Assembly (NCBI GenBank): GCA_036675265.1
Contig: JAKFFJ010000078.1
Coordinates: 1-13,737 of the forward strand
DNA: 13,737 nt
Direction of reading: 5' to 3'
Source: CAMPJU01 sp036675265
GTDB taxonomy: Bacteria; Pseudomonadota; Gammaproteobacteria; Xanthomonadales; Xanthomonadaceae
Each line of letters starts with the position of its first letter. Position 1 is the first letter of the stretch. Of this stretch, positions 12,393 to 13,737 are shown piece after piece. A program made the translations under genes and the position numbers. The notes under the pieces were generated by a model. It was not told where the DNA came from. It saw only the letters and a program-made list of their open reading frames with translations, and searched no databases.

Positions 12393-12853
12393 AGGCCGTG
12401 CACCTCGAGGGTCTGCGCCTGTGGCTCGAAGCCCAGGGCCCTTGCACGTGCATCCAGCAGGTCCACCACGTGGCGATCCTCCAGTTCGACCGCCGCATGG
12501 CAGCGGTCGCAGATCAGGAACGGTACCGAATGCTGCGCGGTGCTGGGATGGTGGCAGGCAACGAACGCGTTCACCGATTCCAGCTTGTGGATGAAGCCGT
12601 TGGCCAGCAGGAAGTCGAGCGCGCGGTACACCGTGGGCGGCGCTGCGGCGCCGGCGCCTTCGCCTTCCCGGACCTCGTCGAGCAGGTCGTAGGCCTTCAG
12701 CGGCTTGCCGGCCCTGGCGACCAGGCCGAGGACCCGCGCCCGGATCGGCGTCAGCCGCAGCCCGCGCTCGCGGCAGGCGACCTCGACGGCCGCGACGAAC
12801 GCCCTGGCGTCGTCGACGTGGTGGTGCGGGTCGATGCAGGCATGCGCGGTCAT
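12371..12853 (-). CDS. zur: Zinc uptake regulator of the Fur family
   Basis: Zur represses zinc-import genes when loaded with zinc. The 160-residue protein has the Fur winged helix (LRLTPIRARVLGLVARAGKPLKAYDLLDEV; PPTVYRALDFLLANGFIHKLES). Both Zur metal sites are visible: the structural Cys4 site C115, C118, C155, C158 (CDRC and CARC) and the sensing set H89, C100, H108, E123, spaced as in E. coli Zur (H77, C88, H96, E111). Matching VHGLCARC and FLICDRC favours Zur over Fur, PerR or Nur. Three histidines at residues 10-12 are an extra. Its ATG overlaps the gltX stop (ATGA) and its end overlaps the peptidase gene, so it is translated within a gltX-zur-peptidase operon. A fitting operator lies at 8957-8974. 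Confidence 0.95.
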   Translation of the reverse strand: MTAHACIDPHHHVDDARAFVAAVEVACRERGLRLTPIRARVLGLVARAGKPLKAYDLLDEVREGEGAGAAAPPTVYRALDFLLANGFIHKLESVNAFVACHHPSTAQHSVPFLICDRCHAAVELEDRHVVDLLDARARALGFEPQAQTLEVHGLCARCSG

Positions 12854-13737
12854 GTCATCGCCAGGGCCGCGTCGATCCGCCGCAGCGCCTCCTCCCGCCC
12901 GGCCAGGTAGACGGTGTGGCCGATGTCCGGGCTGACCTGGGTGCCGGTGATGGCGACCCGCAGCGGCTGCGCGACCTTGCCCATGCCCAGCTCCAACGCC
13001 GAAGCGGTGTCGTGCAGGGCACCGTTGATCGCCTCGACCGTCCAGTCGGCCAGGGCCGCGAGGCGGCTGCGCGCGTCTTCCAGCGGTGCGCGCGCGGCCG
13101 GCTTGAGGTGCCTGGCCACCGCCGCGTCGTCGTAGGCGGCCAGCGGACCGAACCAGACGGCGGCGCGCTCGGCCATTTCCTTCAGGGTCTGCACGCGGTC
13201 GCGCAGGGCGACGACGATGTCGGCTGGCGCGGGGCCGCTCGCTGCGTCGAGCCCGGCGGCCTGCAGGTGCCATGCCAGGTGCGCTGCCACATCGACCGGG
13301 TCGTCGTGCTTCAGGTACTGCTGGTTGAGCCAGCCGAGCTTGGCCGGATCCAGTCGCGAGGCCTTGGCGTTGACGTCCTCCAGTGCGAACAGCTGCTGCA
13401 TCTCGGCGATGGAGAACACTTCCTGGTCGCCGTGCGACCAGCCCAACCGCACCAGGTAGTTGAGCAATGCGTGCGGCAGGTAGCCGGCATCGCGGTAGTG
13501 CATGACGTCGGCCGCGCCGGTGCGCTTGGACAGCTTGGCGCCCTGCTCGTCCAGGATCATCGGCAGGTGCGCGAACGCCGGCACGGTGGCGCCGAGCGCC
13601 TGGTAGATGTTGATCTGCCGCGGCGTGTTGTTGACGTGGTCGTCGCCGCGGACGACGTCGGTGATGCCCATGTCGATGTCGTCGACCACCACCGCGAAGT
13701 TGTAGGTCGCGTAGCCGTCGGGGCGGAAGATCACCAG
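12850..13737 (-). CDS. gltX: Glutamyl-tRNA synthetase, C-terminal part (runs off the right edge)
   Basis: GltX charges tRNA-Glu with glutamate in the cytosol. The 295 visible residues begin in the catalytic domain: RPDGYATYNFAVVVDDIDMG, VVRGDDHVNNTPRQI and the class I signature GAKLSKRTGA (KMSKS equivalent). They then continue through the anticodon-binding region to a stop overlapping the zur start. The missing N-terminal part, with the HIGH motif, is outside the window; the family is about 470 residues. A gltX-zur overlap makes the regulator dependent on a housekeeping promoter unless an internal promoter exists. Identification is secure. Confidence 0.97.
   Translation of the reverse strand: MVIFRPDGYATYNFAVVVDDIDMGITDVVRGDDHVNNTPRQINIYQALGATVPAFAHLPMILDEQGAKLSKRTGAADVMHYRDAGYLPHALLNYLVRLGWSHGDQEVFSIAEMQQLFALEDVNAKASRLDPAKLGWLNQQYLKHDDPVDVAAHLAWHLQAAGLDAASGPAPADIVVALRDRVQTLKEMAERAAVWFGPLAAYDDAAVARHLKPAARAPLEDARSRLAALADWTVEAINGALHDTASALELGMGKVAQPLRVAITGTQVSPDIGHTVYLAGREEALRRIDAALAMT

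Noticed and set aside
1..13737. tRNA, rRNA or riboswitch genes
   Set aside because: I saw no cloverleaf, rRNA segment or known riboswitch core in the intergenic gaps, which are short and taken up by repeats or promoters.

Overview
The window is GC-rich DNA from what is most likely a member of the Xanthomonadaceae/Lysobacteraceae (Lysobacter- or Luteimonas-like). This rests on gene content and style rather than any database search: a five-step histidine pathway with HutF, a Xanthomonas-type nucleotide pyrophosphatase/phosphodiesterase, a bTHX ribosomal protein, short 'TGSR' secreted proteins, and the GCGGGGATGACG-type hairpin repeats common in this family. Genes fill the window; no gene-free stretch exceeds about 240 bases, and the longest gaps hold repeats or promoters.

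Left part (1-3310): the start of hutU (urocanate hydratase) runs off the left edge on the minus strand. It is followed by a small lipoprotein (+), a small secreted two-cysteine protein (-), a secreted NTF2/SnoaL-like protein (-) and, divergent from it, a lipoprotein nucleotide pyrophosphatase/phosphodiesterase (+).

Middle (3311-5650): an alkylation-repair operon, in which an Ada-N/AraC/AlkA fusion overlaps ogt by ATGA, is bracketed by two clusters of hairpin repeats. Each cluster contains a short tandem array (19-bp and 20-bp units). The repeats supply the stop codons of ogt and hutF and touch the stop codon of the phosphodiesterase gene.

Histidine block (5626-8193): hutF (-) and hutI (+) diverge from a 36-bp gap of near-perfect symmetry. 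With hutU at the left edge, three of the five enzymes that turn histidine into glutamate are visible, in separate transcription units. hutI ends at a strong terminator.

Right part (8253-13737): bTHX (-) is followed by a divergent pair, a MerC-domain membrane protein (-) and a ZnuD-like TonB-dependent receptor (+), around one 18-bp palindrome that matches the gamma-proteobacterial Zur box. Downstream lies a MITE-like inverted repeat. Then comes a tight minus-strand operon: gltX (partial), zur, and a secreted M14-type zinc peptidase/aspartoacylase-like protein. Regulator, operator, outer-membrane importer and a zinc-dependent secreted enzyme therefore all lie within about 5 kb and form a plausible zinc-homeostasis neighbourhood.

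At four genes (phosphodiesterase, alkA fusion, hutF, hutI) a TAnnnT hexamer sits exactly six bases before the ATG and no Shine-Dalgarno sequence is visible. This is the geometry expected of leaderless mRNAs.
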